64,000 nucleotides of DNA from Nitrospira sp. (GCA_036984305.1 BQWY01000001.1:3245501-3309500), one strand, 5' to 3'; shown: positions 8,580 to 17,770, counted from the stretch's first letter. Notes: generated by a model from the letters alone, not told the origin. A program made the numbers and translations.

Positions 8580-9017
8580 ATGACCGAGTATAAGTCAGAC
8601 CTGATGTTCGGAGCCTCTACCGGAAACGGACGAGTCCTGGTCGTGGACGACGAGCCGGACATTCGAAAGGTGGTCCGGATGACGCTTCAAAAGGCCGGGT
8701 ACGATGTCCTGGAAGCGGAGAACGGCGAAAAGGCGATCGAAATCATCAACAGCGGAGAGAATCGCGTCATGCTCGACGTGCTGGTCTGCGATATCCGCAT
8801 GCCAAAGATCAATGGGGTCGAGGCGATCGCGTACTTCCGCCAAAACTACAAGAGGGTACCGATCATCGTCTTGACCGGATTCCCGGACACGGAAATGGCA
8901 TCGGCTTTCCTCCGGGACGGCGGCATTGTCGATTACTTGGTCAAGCCCGTGGAAGGCGAGAAACTGAAGGCCGCCGTGGCCCGCGCGATGGACCAGCGCG
9001 AGGTCGCACACCTGTAG
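8580..9017 (+). CDS. single-domain response regulator (CheY-like receiver)
   Basis: A 145-residue protein made of one receiver domain and no output domain. It has the acidic pocket VVDDEPD, a phospho-acceptor Asp in LVCDIRMPK, the switch Thr in IVLTGFPD and the conserved Lys in YLVKPVEG. ATG 8580 follows AGGAGGG by five bases. It lies upstream of two histidine kinase genes and probably acts as a phospho-relay partner or by protein contact. A strong hairpin at 9039-9081 separates it from the next gene. Confidence 0.93.
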   Translation: MTEYKSDLMFGASTGNGRVLVVDDEPDIRKVVRMTLQKAGYDVLEAENGEKAIEIINSGENRVMLDVLVCDIRMPKINGVEAIAYFRQNYKRVPIIVLTGFPDTEMASAFLRDGGIVDYLVKPVEGEKLKAAVARAMDQREVAHL

Positions 9018-9038
9018 CCTCTCCGTCGCATCCCTCTC

Positions 9039-9081
9039 CGCCGGTGCGAGGACGTCACTATCAAGTCCTTCCGCACCGGCG
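9039..9081. terminator. strong hairpin between receiver and kinase genes
   Basis: The arms CGCCGGTGCG (9039-9048) and CGCACCGGCG (9072-9081) pair perfectly and continue with AGGAC/GTCCT (9049-9053/9065-9069), leaving an 11-base loop and a two-base bulge. No T tract follows, so it may be an attenuator or RNA-stability element rather than a classical intrinsic terminator. Confidence 0.6.
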
Positions 9082-9122
9082 AGGGTACGTTCAGGGACGC
9101 CAGGCTTCGCGGAGCGAGCCGC

Positions 9123-10163
9123 ATGACGTTGATTGCGGACCACACGACCCCCATCACGATCGTCATTCTCGGTGCCGGGCGCGGCGGGACGAGCTTTCTG
9201 GAGCTCCTCCGACACCTCCGGGGCGTTCGCATAGCCGGAATCGCCGATAAACGGCTCGACGCGCCGGGGCTCCAACGAGCCGCGGACCTGAACATTCCGA
9301 TCAGCTATGATCTGGAACCCCTGATCGAAGCCCCGGATATCAACCTCATTCTCGATGTCACGGGCGACCCCAGTGTCGAGCACGTCATCAGACGGCATAA
9401 GTCGCCCGCGACGGAGACACTCAGTGGATCGGCAGTCCGCCTGCTGTGGCAACTCGTGCAACACGAATCCCAGCTGCAGGCGGAGATCTCCCATGCGGAC
9501 AAGCTGGCCTCCATCGGTTCGTTCGCGGCCGGCATCGCACATGACATCAACAACCCCCTCTATTTGATCCTTGGCCTGGCGGAGGACTTGATGGAACAGT
9601 CTGACCCGGCCGTGATCAAGGAGCATGCCCGCGATATCATTGCGGCGGTCAAGCGCACGAGCCGGATCTGCACGGATTTGACGCGCTACGCACGACGCGA
9701 CCGGGACGGCACAACCGGGACGAGCGACATCCACGTGAAACTGGACGAGGCACTCAAAATCGCCCGGTATGCCTTGCTGTTCCAGGACATGACCGTCAAA
9801 CTCGCGTACGACGCCAAACACCGATTGGTCCGCGCGACACCCGACGACGTCCTGCACATGTTCGTCAATCTCATTACCAATGCCATCCATGCCATGGACG
9901 GGCACGGCGTCCTGACTCTGAGCACGCGAGATCGAGACGGCATGGTCGAGGTTGGCATTGCCGACACCGGCAGCGGGATTCCTCCCGACGTACGCGAGCA
10001 CATATTTGACGCCTTCTTCACGACCAAGGAGCCCGGGAAAGGCACCGGCCTGGGGCTTTATAATGTAAAAACGATACTGGAAAAGATCGACGGGACCATC
10101 GCCGTGGAGAGCGAGGTGGGAAAGGGCACCACCATTCACCTCCGGCTACCCGCTGTGTCGTAA
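9123..10163 (+). CDS. sensor histidine kinase with N-terminal Rossmann (NAD-binding-like) domain
   Basis: A 346-residue cytoplasmic kinase with no membrane segment. Residues 10-110 form a dinucleotide-binding-like domain (VILGAGRGGTSFLELL, VAGIADKR-like IAGIADKRLDAPG, LILDVTGDPSVEHVI). The HisKA H-box follows (GIAHDINNPL), then the N-box (LITNAIHAMDG) and ATP lid (DTGSGIPPDV, FDAFFTTKEPGKGTGLGL). In place of a PAS or Cache sensor the protein carries a nucleotide-binding fold, which suggests sensing of NAD(H) or a related cofactor; this is inference. The likely partners are the upstream receiver protein and the downstream kinase. Confidence 0.88.
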   Translation: MTLIADHTTPITIVILGAGRGGTSFLELLRHLRGVRIAGIADKRLDAPGLQRAADLNIPISYDLEPLIEAPDINLILDVTGDPSVEHVIRRHKSPATETLSGSAVRLLWQLVQHESQLQAEISHADKLASIGSFAAGIAHDINNPLYLILGLAEDLMEQSDPAVIKEHARDIIAAVKRTSRICTDLTRYARRDRDGTTGTSDIHVKLDEALKIARYALLFQDMTVKLAYDAKHRLVRATPDDVLHMFVNLITNAIHAMDGHGVLTLSTRDRDGMVEVGIADTGSGIPPDVREHIFDAFFTTKEPGKGTGLGLYNVKTILEKIDGTIAVESEVGKGTTIHLRLPAVS

Positions 10164-10206
10164 GTCGCACCGGGCCGTCCCGCAATTCACCGCCCGCACG
10201 AATCGT

Positions 10207-12678
10207 ATGACGACACCGGCCGACGTGTCCCCTCGCCCGCGCAGGTTGGGGCTCAAGGGTAAGCTCATCGTCTCCATGTTGCTGGTGGGGATCATCCCTC
10301 TCCTCGCGGGCTTGATTCTCGCCTTCCTGCAAGGATCTCAAGAGATCCGCGACGTCAGCGGAGAAAGTTTCAAGGCACTGGCGATCGAGGCATCCCGCAA
10401 GCTCGACTTGCTCGTCGCCGAGGAGGTCGCCCGCACCTCTCGCATTGCGTCGGATCCCGCCGTCATCCAGATGTTGGAGCAGCACCGCGACGTTCTGCTG
10501 GCACTCTCAGTGGAGCAGCGAGCCGCCATGATGGCGCGCGCGCTTGCCGAGTGGGAATCTCAGAATCCCGAGGCCATTAAAACGGTGACGGAACATCCAC
10601 TCAGCCGTCTCCTCCAGGAGCATTTTTCCGGAGCGCGGAGCGAGCGCGATCAGTTGCTCCCCCACGTCGTGCGCGCGGCGACGAGGATGTTGTATCTCAC
10701 CGACATCCAGGGCCAGCTCGTCGCCTCGCTGACGACCATGCCGCCGTTTTCCAACGCCGAGGCGGTCTGGTGGCGAGGAGCTTTCAACCGGGGCGTCGGC
10801 CGCCTGTACATTGAGGATCTGCACTTCGACGAGCGGCTCAAGACCTATGTGGTTAGTATCTCGGTTCCAATCATGGATAGTCTCCGGTACGAAGCCGTCG
10901 GTGTGCTGCATCGCGTGATCGATGCCAAAGAGTTTTTTTCCCCCTCCACGCATCCGATTCGATTTGGGAAGACCGGGCATGTCATGCTGATCGACAGCCA
11001 CGGCACAGTGCTGAGCTGTCCGATCTTGCCAACGGGTGTCAAGTTGTCCGATCCCTCCATTATCCCCCTCGTAACCTCGATGGAGCCCGGATGGGTGCAG
11101 GCCCCCAGCGATGGGCATGGAGGCACAAGCAAGTCCATCATAGGTTTCTCGCCGCTTCCAGAGACGAGTCGAGCCACCAATGGTTCCATGCAGGGAGGCG
11201 GCTGGCACACGTTCGTCTGGCAAAGTTCGGAGGAGCTGTTCGCACCCGTTAAACACCTCTTCACGTGGATGTCGATTTTCGGCACCCTGGCCTTGGCTCT
11301 GTTGGGGGCACTGGGAGCATTTGCGGCTGGCCGGATCGTCACGCCGGTCCGTAATCTCCAGGCAGCCGCCCGCGCCATCGGTCGCGGCGAACTGAAAGAA
11401 CCGATCGTCGTGCAGACCGGAGACGAAATCGAAGACCTTGCGGATGAAATCAACCGCATGAACGCCCAGATCGAGCAGTCCTTCGCTGGGCTCGAATCGC
11501 AAGTCGAGTTGAAAAGCCAAGAGGTGCAGATCCTGCAGCGATCCACCGACCAGATCCTCGACGCCGTGCCAGCACCCATTTTTCTGTTGGACCATGAGAT
11601 GCAGGTCCACTACATGAATCAGGCCTCCCGGCAAGCCTTCGCACTGGCAGACACGGGCGGCCGCAGTCCGCAGTTGTTCGAACTACTCCAGCTTCCCGCG
11701 TCGGCCCAAGAGCGGCTCTCGCGGGAACTGGCCATCCTCGGCAACGGGCACGCCGGCGGATCAACTCACCTCCCGGTGGCGGACCGACCCGCGGCCGCAC
11801 GAGACCCGCTGGCTCAGTCGGCACGACAGGAAGAGCCTTCGGCGCGGCGCGAACTGCAAATCGGCAGCGTCGTCTACCGATATGAATGGTTTCCATTGGC
11901 GGCGCGCGGTGCCGGACAGGCTCATGTCGGCCTGGTCCTCCGGAACGCGACCGACGAGAGCCGGCTTCAGGATCAATTGATCGAGGCGGAGAAGAGCGGC
12001 AGTCTCGGCGTCCTCACCGCGGGTATTGGGCATGAACTCAACAACCCATTGTTCGGCATTCTCGGCCTCGGGGAAGCCATTCAGCATGAGACCAATCCCG
12101 ACCAGGTCAAAGAGTTTGCCAAGAACATCGTCCAACACGGCAAGCGCATGGCATCGATTATTCGTGACTTTACCGGTGTGAGCCGGGCGGATGCGCAAGA
12201 GCGCACGGTCCCGGTTGATCTGGCTGCTCAACTGGACCAAGCCATTTCCATGGTTCAACGGGCGACACCGGACTGGCAGGTCGAAATACAACGGGAATAT
12301 GGTGCGGTTCCGGCCATCCAGGCGGTACCGGAGGATATTCAACAGGCGTTGGCCAACGTCCTGTTCAACGCAGTCCAAGCGATGAAGGGCCGTGGGCAAC
12401 TGACGCTTGGAATTCAACGCACGCCACTGTTAATTCAGCTCTCGATCACCGATTCGGGCCACGGGATCGCGTCACACCAGTTGGGAAAAGTCTTCGACCC
12501 CTTTTTCACGACCAAAGAACAGGGACAAGGAAGCGGACTGGGGCTGACCATTGCCCGACGCCTCCTGATGAAGAGCGGGGGGCACATCCGTCTCGAAAGC
12601 GTGCAAGGTCAAGGGACCACCTGTCTCATCACGTTTCCCATGCCCAAAGATGCTCCACGCAAAGAGGTGGCGCCATGA
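10207..12678 (+). CDS. membrane sensor histidine kinase: Cache-HAMP-PAS-HisKA-HATPase
   Basis: An 823-residue kinase. A first membrane helix lies near residues 18-40 (SMLLVGIIPLLAGLILAF), followed by a roughly 300-residue periplasmic Cache-type sensor and a second helix (FGTLALALLGALGAFAAG). HAMP comes next, then a PAS domain starting at QILDAVPAPIFLLDHEM, the H-box GIGHELNNPLFGIL, the N-box VLFNAVQAMKGRG and the ATP motifs DSGHGIAS and FDPFFTTKEQGQGSGLGL. It overlaps the next gene by ATGA. Linkage to a soluble kinase, a receiver and a heme protein suggests one pathway. The ligand is unknown. Confidence 0.92.
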   Translation: MTTPADVSPRPRRLGLKGKLIVSMLLVGIIPLLAGLILAFLQGSQEIRDVSGESFKALAIEASRKLDLLVAEEVARTSRIASDPAVIQMLEQHRDVLLALSVEQRAAMMARALAEWESQNPEAIKTVTEHPLSRLLQEHFSGARSERDQLLPHVVRAATRMLYLTDIQGQLVASLTTMPPFSNAEAVWWRGAFNRGVGRLYIEDLHFDERLKTYVVSISVPIMDSLRYEAVGVLHRVIDAKEFFSPSTHPIRFGKTGHVMLIDSHGTVLSCPILPTGVKLSDPSIIPLVTSMEPGWVQAPSDGHGGTSKSIIGFSPLPETSRATNGSMQGGGWHTFVWQSSEELFAPVKHLFTWMSIFGTLALALLGALGAFAAGRIVTPVRNLQAAARAIGRGELKEPIVVQTGDEIEDLADEINRMNAQIEQSFAGLESQVELKSQEVQILQRSTDQILDAVPAPIFLLDHEMQVHYMNQASRQAFALADTGGRSPQLFELLQLPASAQERLSRELAILGNGHAGGSTHLPVADRPAAARDPLAQSARQEEPSARRELQIGSVVYRYEWFPLAARGAGQAHVGLVLRNATDESRLQDQLIEAEKSGSLGVLTAGIGHELNNPLFGILGLGEAIQHETNPDQVKEFAKNIVQHGKRMASIIRDFTGVSRADAQERTVPVDLAAQLDQAISMVQRATPDWQVEIQREYGAVPAIQAVPEDIQQALANVLFNAVQAMKGRGQLTLGIQRTPLLIQLSITDSGHGIASHQLGKVFDPFFTTKEQGQGSGLGLTIARRLLMKSGGHIRLESVQGQGTTCLITFPMPKDAPRKEVAP

Positions 12679-13277
12679 CGTCGCATCTCCGATCACTGTA
12701 CGTGCGAAGCTTCGGTTTCGCCCTGGCTGCTCTTCTGTGTTTGCCGACCGCATCCCTGAGGGGAGCCTCGAAAGACGCCGCGCTTTTGCCAGTGCTCGCT
12801 CCCGAGCGAGTCGCCGACTTTCTGCATGCCATCATCGAAGCCGATCGTAGTTTCTACACCTCGCAAGTGGTCAATCGCATGCAGGAACGCGGCATCATTC
12901 GCGCCACGGAGCACTGGGAGAATGACGGCACGCTCCCCCTCCCCGCCCAGTTTCTGCAGCACTCGGGACAGATGGTAGCGGAGCAAGGCAGCGGGATTCG
13001 ATTTCGACTGATCGGTTTGTACCCGATCAATCAGAAGAACAGTCCCGCCACGTCGTTCGAACGAAAAGCGCTCGAGTCATTTTCGTCGGCACCGTTAGAA
13101 CCAACCAGGGGTGTCGTCGCGAGCGGGAAGAAGCGGTACTTTCAGGCGATCTATCCGGATCGGGCCATCTCCGCAGCGTGTGTCAGTTGTCACAATCAGC
13201 ATCCGCTCAGCCCCAAACGGGATTTCAAGCTGAACGACATCGTCGGCGCGATCGCGATCACGATACCGCTGGAATAA
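12675..13277 (+). CDS. secreted DUF3365 (Tll0287-like) heme-binding protein
   Basis: A 200-residue exported protein. An N-terminal signal peptide (FALAALLCLPTASLRG) is followed by a DUF3365-type sensor-like domain and a single c-type heme site CVSCHNQHP near residue 177. DUF3365 is a PAS-like fold found in heme redox sensors. The start ATG overlaps the kinase stop codon in ATGA, which indicates translational coupling. It could present the periplasmic redox or gas signal to the kinase encoded just upstream; this role is inferred from context. Confidence 0.87.
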   Translation: MTSHLRSLYVRSFGFALAALLCLPTASLRGASKDAALLPVLAPERVADFLHAIIEADRSFYTSQVVNRMQERGIIRATEHWENDGTLPLPAQFLQHSGQMVAEQGSGIRFRLIGLYPINQKNSPATSFERKALESFSSAPLEPTRGVVASGKKRYFQAIYPDRAISAACVSCHNQHPLSPKRDFKLNDIVGAIAITIPLE

Positions 13278-13296
13278 TCGGCCCCATGGACGGTGA

Positions 13297-14448
13297 TTAC
13301 GCGGCGGGAGTTGCGGCGGCGGGCGGCGCGCCCTGGTATTCTTCGCGATAGATCTGCAGGGCCGTGAGGAGCAGGGCCACGACAATCGGCCCCAGGAAGA
13401 CTCCGATCACACCGTAGACGGACAGGCCACCGAGTACGCTGAAGATCAACAGAAAGACCGGTATCTTTGCCTCTTGCCCGATGAGCATGGGTCGGAGGAA
13501 CTGATCGACCGTCGACACGACGCCGCCGCCCCACAACAGTAAGGCCACTCCCTTCCAGGTGGGCCCGGCCCACAAGAGCCACATCCCAAGGGGAACCCAC
13601 ACCAGAGCAGTCCCTCCAAACGGTAACGGAGCGAGGATCGTCGTGAGGGCGGTGAGCCCGACCGGCATCGGTGCACCGAGCGCGAGATACGCTAACCCCG
13701 CGAGCACCCCCTGTACGATCGCGGTCACCACCACCCCCTTGACGACCGCGCGCATCGTCTGGTCCAGTCTGGAAAAGATCTTGGCCTTGTGCGATGCATC
13801 GAGCGGGACCAAATCGTACAAGCCGGCAACCAATTCGCGTCCATCACGGAAAAAGAAGAACAGCGTCACGATCATGATCAGCGTATTGGCCACGAATGCG
13901 AACACGTTCCTCACGAACCCCGTCAGGCTGCCGACCAGGAATTGACTCATGGTATTAGCGCTGGAGATCAGCGCATCGCCGAGGTTGCCTTCCACGTCCT
14001 GTCCCAGCCGAGCCACCACTCGCCCCATCAGTCTGCCGATCAAGGGCAACTGCTCCAGTTCCTGAGGAAGACGCTCCAGCCCTCCGCTGGCGACCCACTC
14101 ACGAATCGCCACTTCCGACGCTGCAGCTTCGCGCACGATGACGATTCCCGTCCAGACAAGCGGCAAGACCCCCAGCAGCATGATGCCGAAGGTCAACAGA
14201 CCGGCTGCGAGCGAGACCCGCCCGCCCAGTTTGGCGGTCAGCCGCGTATGAAGCGGAAACATCAGATGCGCGAGGATCGTGGCCCATACCATCGCGAGTA
14301 GAAAGGGCCGAAACATGAGCGCCAGTTGATAGAGCAGGAACAGGAGGATGCCGAAAAAGACCAGCGCGAAGATTTGTTGGCGTGAGACTATGGGGAGTCG
14401 CGTATCCAAGGCAGTACGTACATTACAAAAACCCTTGTCGATTGTCAC
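13297..14448 (-). CDS. AI-2E family permease (PerM/YdiK-like)
   Basis: A 383-residue inner-membrane protein with about eight hydrophobic segments. The opening pair is IFALVFFGILLFLLYQLAL and PFLLAMVWATILAHLMFPLH, and the family-typical C-terminal part contains LPFGGTALVWVP and FLRPMLIGQEAKIPVFLLI. Family members include AI-2 exporters, Na+/H+ antiporters and proteins of unknown substrate. The N-terminal 20 residues are hydrophilic and an internal start is possible. It converges with the DUF3365 gene, with only 19 bases between the stops. Confidence 0.88.
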   Translation of the reverse strand: MTIDKGFCNVRTALDTRLPIVSRQQIFALVFFGILLFLLYQLALMFRPFLLAMVWATILAHLMFPLHTRLTAKLGGRVSLAAGLLTFGIMLLGVLPLVWTGIVIVREAAASEVAIREWVASGGLERLPQELEQLPLIGRLMGRVVARLGQDVEGNLGDALISSANTMSQFLVGSLTGFVRNVFAFVANTLIMIVTLFFFFRDGRELVAGLYDLVPLDASHKAKIFSRLDQTMRAVVKGVVVTAIVQGVLAGLAYLALGAPMPVGLTALTTILAPLPFGGTALVWVPLGMWLLWAGPTWKGVALLLWGGGVVSTVDQFLRPMLIGQEAKIPVFLLIFSVLGGLSVYGVIGVFLGPIVVALLLTALQIYREEYQGAPPAAATPAA

Positions 14449-14588
14449 GCGGGAGCGACGTTTGCGCAGGGAGCCACCGTCGTCACGAACGCGGGCCGCC
14501 CCGTGAGACTCTCTGGAAGCGGAGCCGAACGGTCCAGCCGTACGGCCCGCGCATCAGAGGGACCCGACTCGGTCACGGTCAGATCGAC

Positions 14589-14816
14589 CTACCACAGATC
14601 AGGCTGTGGAGAGTTCCCATAGGTCATGAGTCGGTTGTATGACAGAGCGCATTCAGGGCAGAAGGCCTCGGACATGAAGAGCTCGGAGGCGCTGGCCTGA
14701 TAACGTTTGAGGTATGTGACCATGTCGCACCATTCATGGCCAGCCGCTCCATCCCAATGCTCGTCCTTTATTTTTCGACACAGAGAGCACGTCATTACGA
14801 TATGTATGCCCGGCAT
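14589..14816 (-). CDS. small Cys-rich protein (CxxC pairs), unknown function
   Basis: A 75-residue soluble protein with two paired-cysteine motifs, TCSLCRKIKD and FCPECALSYNRL, plus EWCDM between them. It resembles short zinc-ribbon-like proteins often found beside signalling genes. The frame is open to 14840, but AGGAG six bases before the ATG at 14816 sets the start (MPGIHIVM). It lies 119 bases downstream of the next small gene on the same strand and could share its transcript. Confidence 0.72.
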   Translation of the reverse strand: MPGIHIVMTCSLCRKIKDEHWDGAAGHEWCDMVTYLKRYQASASELFMSEAFCPECALSYNRLMTYGNSPQPDLW

Positions 14817-14935
14817 ATCGTTCTCCTGCCAAATCGGCAAACAGGTTCCATTGATAGTCAGTGTCGTGTTCAGAACGAATTCGACGAGGCCGCTCCACGC
14901 CGAGACCTAGACCGAACCGACATGCTTCGGTTAGG

Positions 14936-15223
14936 TTACGATGTCGCCGCGCAACAGGGTGGACGGAAGAGAAGACCTTCCGCAAGCATGTCGGGGGCGC
15001 GGGAAGAGGGATAGGATCGCGTCATACGCAGCACCGAAAATGAAACGAGTTCTTTCCAGGTGGGGATCGACAGATCCTCGAGAATTTGTCCCTCGAACGG
15101 ATCCTCTGGCACCTCCAGGCACCACATCGACGAGGGTACGCCGAGCACCTGCATGAAGACGCCGAAGCAGAGCAGTCCGATGCATAGGATCCGAAGGCTG
15201 CGTCGCCATTGCTCGAATCGCAC
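14936..15223 (-). CDS. small protein with signal-anchor-like N-terminus
   Basis: A 95-residue hypothetical protein. The N-terminus is basic then hydrophobic (RFEQWRRSLRILCIGLLCFG), like a signal peptide or anchor. The rest has no recognised domain and ends in a Cys-Cys-containing tail. The frame is open to 15280, but a near-consensus promoter covers that part (15249-15277), so translation must begin downstream. GTG 15223 has GGAGG seven bases before it. Promoter, ribosome site and signal-like sequence together support a real gene. Confidence 0.6.
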   Translation of the reverse strand: MRFEQWRRSLRILCIGLLCFGVFMQVLGVPSSMWCLEVPEDPFEGQILEDLSIPTWKELVSFSVLRMTRSYPSSRAPDMLAEGLLFRPPCCAATS

Positions 15224-15248
15224 CGCTGGACCTCCCTGAGGCGAGCGG

Positions 15249-15277
15249 ATCATATTTCGCATGCCACACTTTGTCAA
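15249..15277 (-). promoter_or_regulatory. sigma-70 promoter TTGACA-N17-TATGAT
   Basis: On the minus strand TTGACA (plus 15272-15277) and TATGAT (plus 15249-15254) are separated by exactly 17 bases. It is the best match to a housekeeping promoter seen in the window. The start of transcription would fall near 15242, about 19 bases before the GTG start at 15223. Confidence 0.75.
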
Positions 15278-15345
15278 CACAGCGAGCAGCCTAGGGGAAA
15301 CTATCTGGCCTCATTGTACGTAGTTGAAAAAACCGAGCGAGACGC

Positions 15346-17631
15346 TCACAAGCCAAAGGTGCGTTTGAATCGCTCCCACAATCCACCGCCGTGCACTTCG
15401 CAGTAGACGGTCGGCTCCGTGCCTTGTATGAAGACCTCGACCACTTTCTCGGGGCAGCGGTCAGTTGCGAGTTGACCGGTATGCGGATCGATCTCCACGC
15501 TCATGACGCCGGAGGGAATCGCAAAATCGGGAGACGCCGCCGGAATCACCTGCCGGGCCAACCGCGCCCAGATCGGCAGCGCCGCCTGGGCCGCGCTCAG
15601 TTTCAGCTCATGCCCGTCGTCGAATCCGATCCAGATGCCGATCACGTACTCGGGCGTGTACCCGATGAACCAAGCGTCCCGGTACCCGTCCGTCGTACCG
15701 GTCTTTCCCGCGACAACCGCGGTCAAGCCTAATGCGCGCGCCTTTGTAGCGGTTCCGCGATCGACAACCCCCTTGAGCAGAGACGTGACCAGGTACGCGG
15801 CCTGGGGGGACACCACTTGATGGCGCTCTCCGATCGCGTGCCACAGAGGATCGCCCTCTTCGCTGACTACTTGCCGAAGCGGGGTCGGGGACGTTGCAAT
15901 GCCCTCATGAGCCAGCACGGCATATCCGCTCACCATTTCGAGCAGCGACACGGAGGAAGCGCCAAGAGCCAGGGTCAAATTTGCATCCAATGGACTCCGA
16001 ATACCTAGCTGCCGGGCGACGTCCGCCACGCGCCTGGCGCCCAGCTTATGCGCGACCCGCACCACCGGCACGTTCAGCGAATGTTCGAGCGCCTCGCGCA
16101 CCGTGACCTTTCCTCGGAACTGCCGATCGTAATTTTGGGGAGACCATGATCCGGCGCCGGACTCGAAGGCCACCGGCTCGTCAAGCAGCGTTGTGGCGGC
16201 CGTGATGGGCCCCGTCTCGTCGCCGTATTGTCCTTCGAACGCGGCTAAATAGACGAACGGCTTGAAAAGAGATCCCGGCTGGCGCTTCGCCTGTACGGCT
16301 CGATTGAATTGACTGAGTCTGTAGTCGCGTCCCCCCACCATGGCCAACACTTCGCCCGCACGCGGGTCCATCACCACCAGGGCGCCCTGCAAAGGCTCGT
16401 CGTCACGCTTGAGTATGGGATAGGCGGCTTCCAACTGCGTCAGACCCTGCTGCAATGAGTCGGCGGCCAACCGCTGCAGCACCGGATCGAGCGTCGTGTA
16501 CACCTTCGCACCGGACGGGATCTGGAGACCACCGCTTTCAACCTGCGACAGCAGGTAATCCACGAAGTATGGGGCGTCCGCCACCACATGCTGGAGGGGA
16601 AACACCTGGACCGGACGATCGACCGCCGCGCCCCACTCCTCACCCGTCAACTTCCCAGTATCGCGGAGCCGGCCAAGCACAATATCGCGGCGTCGCTTGG
16701 CCAGATCCTTATCCCTCAGCGGCGAATACGTATTCGGCCCCTTGATCAATCCCGCGATCAGAGCGACCTCTTCGATCGACAGGTCGTCGACCTGCTTGCC
16801 GAAATAACTCTGAGCAGCCGCCGCCACCCCGTAGATCCCTACCGACCCGGCCTGCCCGAGATAAATCTCGTTGAGATAGCCCTCGAGGATTTCGTCCTTG
16901 CTATACTTCATCTCGAGTACGAGCGAGGCCACGGCCTCCTGAAATTTTCGGGTCAGAGTCCGTTTGGGAGAGTAAAAAAGATTTTTGGCCAACTGTTGCG
17001 TGATCGTGCTCCCTCCCTGCACCACGCCTCCGCGTACCACATTCGCCACGACGGCGCGTCCAATAGCGATGGGATCGATCCCGGGATGCCAGTAGAATCG
17101 ATGGTCCTCCACCTCCAAAATCGTGTCGACCAGCAACGGGGGAATTTCCCGGAGAGGCAGCCACGTGCGTACTTGGCGCGACACGCCTCGCAATCCGCTG
17201 ATCAGTTGCGGCTCGAGTGCGGCGCTCACCAGTCTCCCGTCCTGAACCGGCGAGGACAAGCCCGTGATGCGCCCTCGGTCCAGCTGTAGACGAACCCGCT
17301 CGGCCGGCACATGAAGGTCCTCCTGGCCATGCAAATACAGATCAAGCGCCGACCCGCTCACGCGATACTCGCCCGGGTGGCTCGGACCTTCGGATACTTC
17401 CCGGTACCCGAGCCGGCTCAATCGTTCCAGCAGATGCGTCTCGGCGATCGATTGTTCGGGCTTCAGCGGAAACGGGGCACCATAAATCAAGAGTGGCGGG
17501 TGTTCCTCGCCCTTTGGTAAGGTCAGCGTCGTGACAAGGTAGAGGCCATAGCACGCAAACGCGAGAACCGCGGCCAAGACGGGACCACCGAAGAGGAAGA
17601 AGACACTCTGTCGAACCCTACGACGGGCCAC
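15346..17631 (-). CDS. mrcB: class A penicillin-binding protein (PBP1B-like transglycosylase/transpeptidase)
   Basis: A 761-residue bifunctional peptidoglycan synthase. An N-terminal membrane anchor (VFFLFGGPVLAAVLAFACYG) precedes a UB2H-like region. The GT51 domain has EDHRFYWHPGID (catalytic Glu), GGSTITQQLAKNL and EILEGYLNEIYLG. The transpeptidase domain has the SxxK motif in RQPGSLFKPF, SxN in EHSLNVPVVR and KTG in GKTGTTDGYRDAWF. It acts in the periplasm on lipid II. It is divergent from degQ, with 204 bases between the start codons. Confidence 0.94.
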   Translation of the reverse strand: MARRRVRQSVFFLFGGPVLAAVLAFACYGLYLVTTLTLPKGEEHPPLLIYGAPFPLKPEQSIAETHLLERLSRLGYREVSEGPSHPGEYRVSGSALDLYLHGQEDLHVPAERVRLQLDRGRITGLSSPVQDGRLVSAALEPQLISGLRGVSRQVRTWLPLREIPPLLVDTILEVEDHRFYWHPGIDPIAIGRAVVANVVRGGVVQGGSTITQQLAKNLFYSPKRTLTRKFQEAVASLVLEMKYSKDEILEGYLNEIYLGQAGSVGIYGVAAAAQSYFGKQVDDLSIEEVALIAGLIKGPNTYSPLRDKDLAKRRRDIVLGRLRDTGKLTGEEWGAAVDRPVQVFPLQHVVADAPYFVDYLLSQVESGGLQIPSGAKVYTTLDPVLQRLAADSLQQGLTQLEAAYPILKRDDEPLQGALVVMDPRAGEVLAMVGGRDYRLSQFNRAVQAKRQPGSLFKPFVYLAAFEGQYGDETGPITAATTLLDEPVAFESGAGSWSPQNYDRQFRGKVTVREALEHSLNVPVVRVAHKLGARRVADVARQLGIRSPLDANLTLALGASSVSLLEMVSGYAVLAHEGIATSPTPLRQVVSEEGDPLWHAIGERHQVVSPQAAYLVTSLLKGVVDRGTATKARALGLTAVVAGKTGTTDGYRDAWFIGYTPEYVIGIWIGFDDGHELKLSAAQAALPIWARLARQVIPAASPDFAIPSGVMSVEIDPHTGQLATDRCPEKVVEVFIQGTEPTVYCEVHGGGLWERFKRTFGL

Positions 17632-17742
17632 GTCGAGACTCCATTCCGCACGCCGGTGTAGAATACGGCAATGTCTTCGAGAATGCGACGGAATCCGGCT
17701 CCGCCGTAGTACCGGACCTCCCGAGCTGCGACGGACTTCTTC

Positions 17743-17770
17743 TTGACTCCATGGGAAAGTGTCTTAGAGT
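17743..17770 (+). promoter_or_regulatory. probable sigma-70 promoter of the DegQ/HtrA gene
   Basis: TTGACT (17743-17748) and TAGAGT (17765-17770) are separated by 16 bases, in the gap between the divergent PBP and protease genes. Transcription would start near 17777, about 60 bases before the ATG at 17836. Confidence 0.5.

Noticed and set aside
8595-10139. 514-codon minus-strand open frame opposite the receiver and kinase genes
   Set aside because: It is fully antisense to two genes with clear domains; its own translation has no recognisable fold and reflects high GC.
10507-11634. 375-codon minus-strand frame opposite the Cache kinase
   Set aside because: Antisense to a well-supported kinase and without family motifs.
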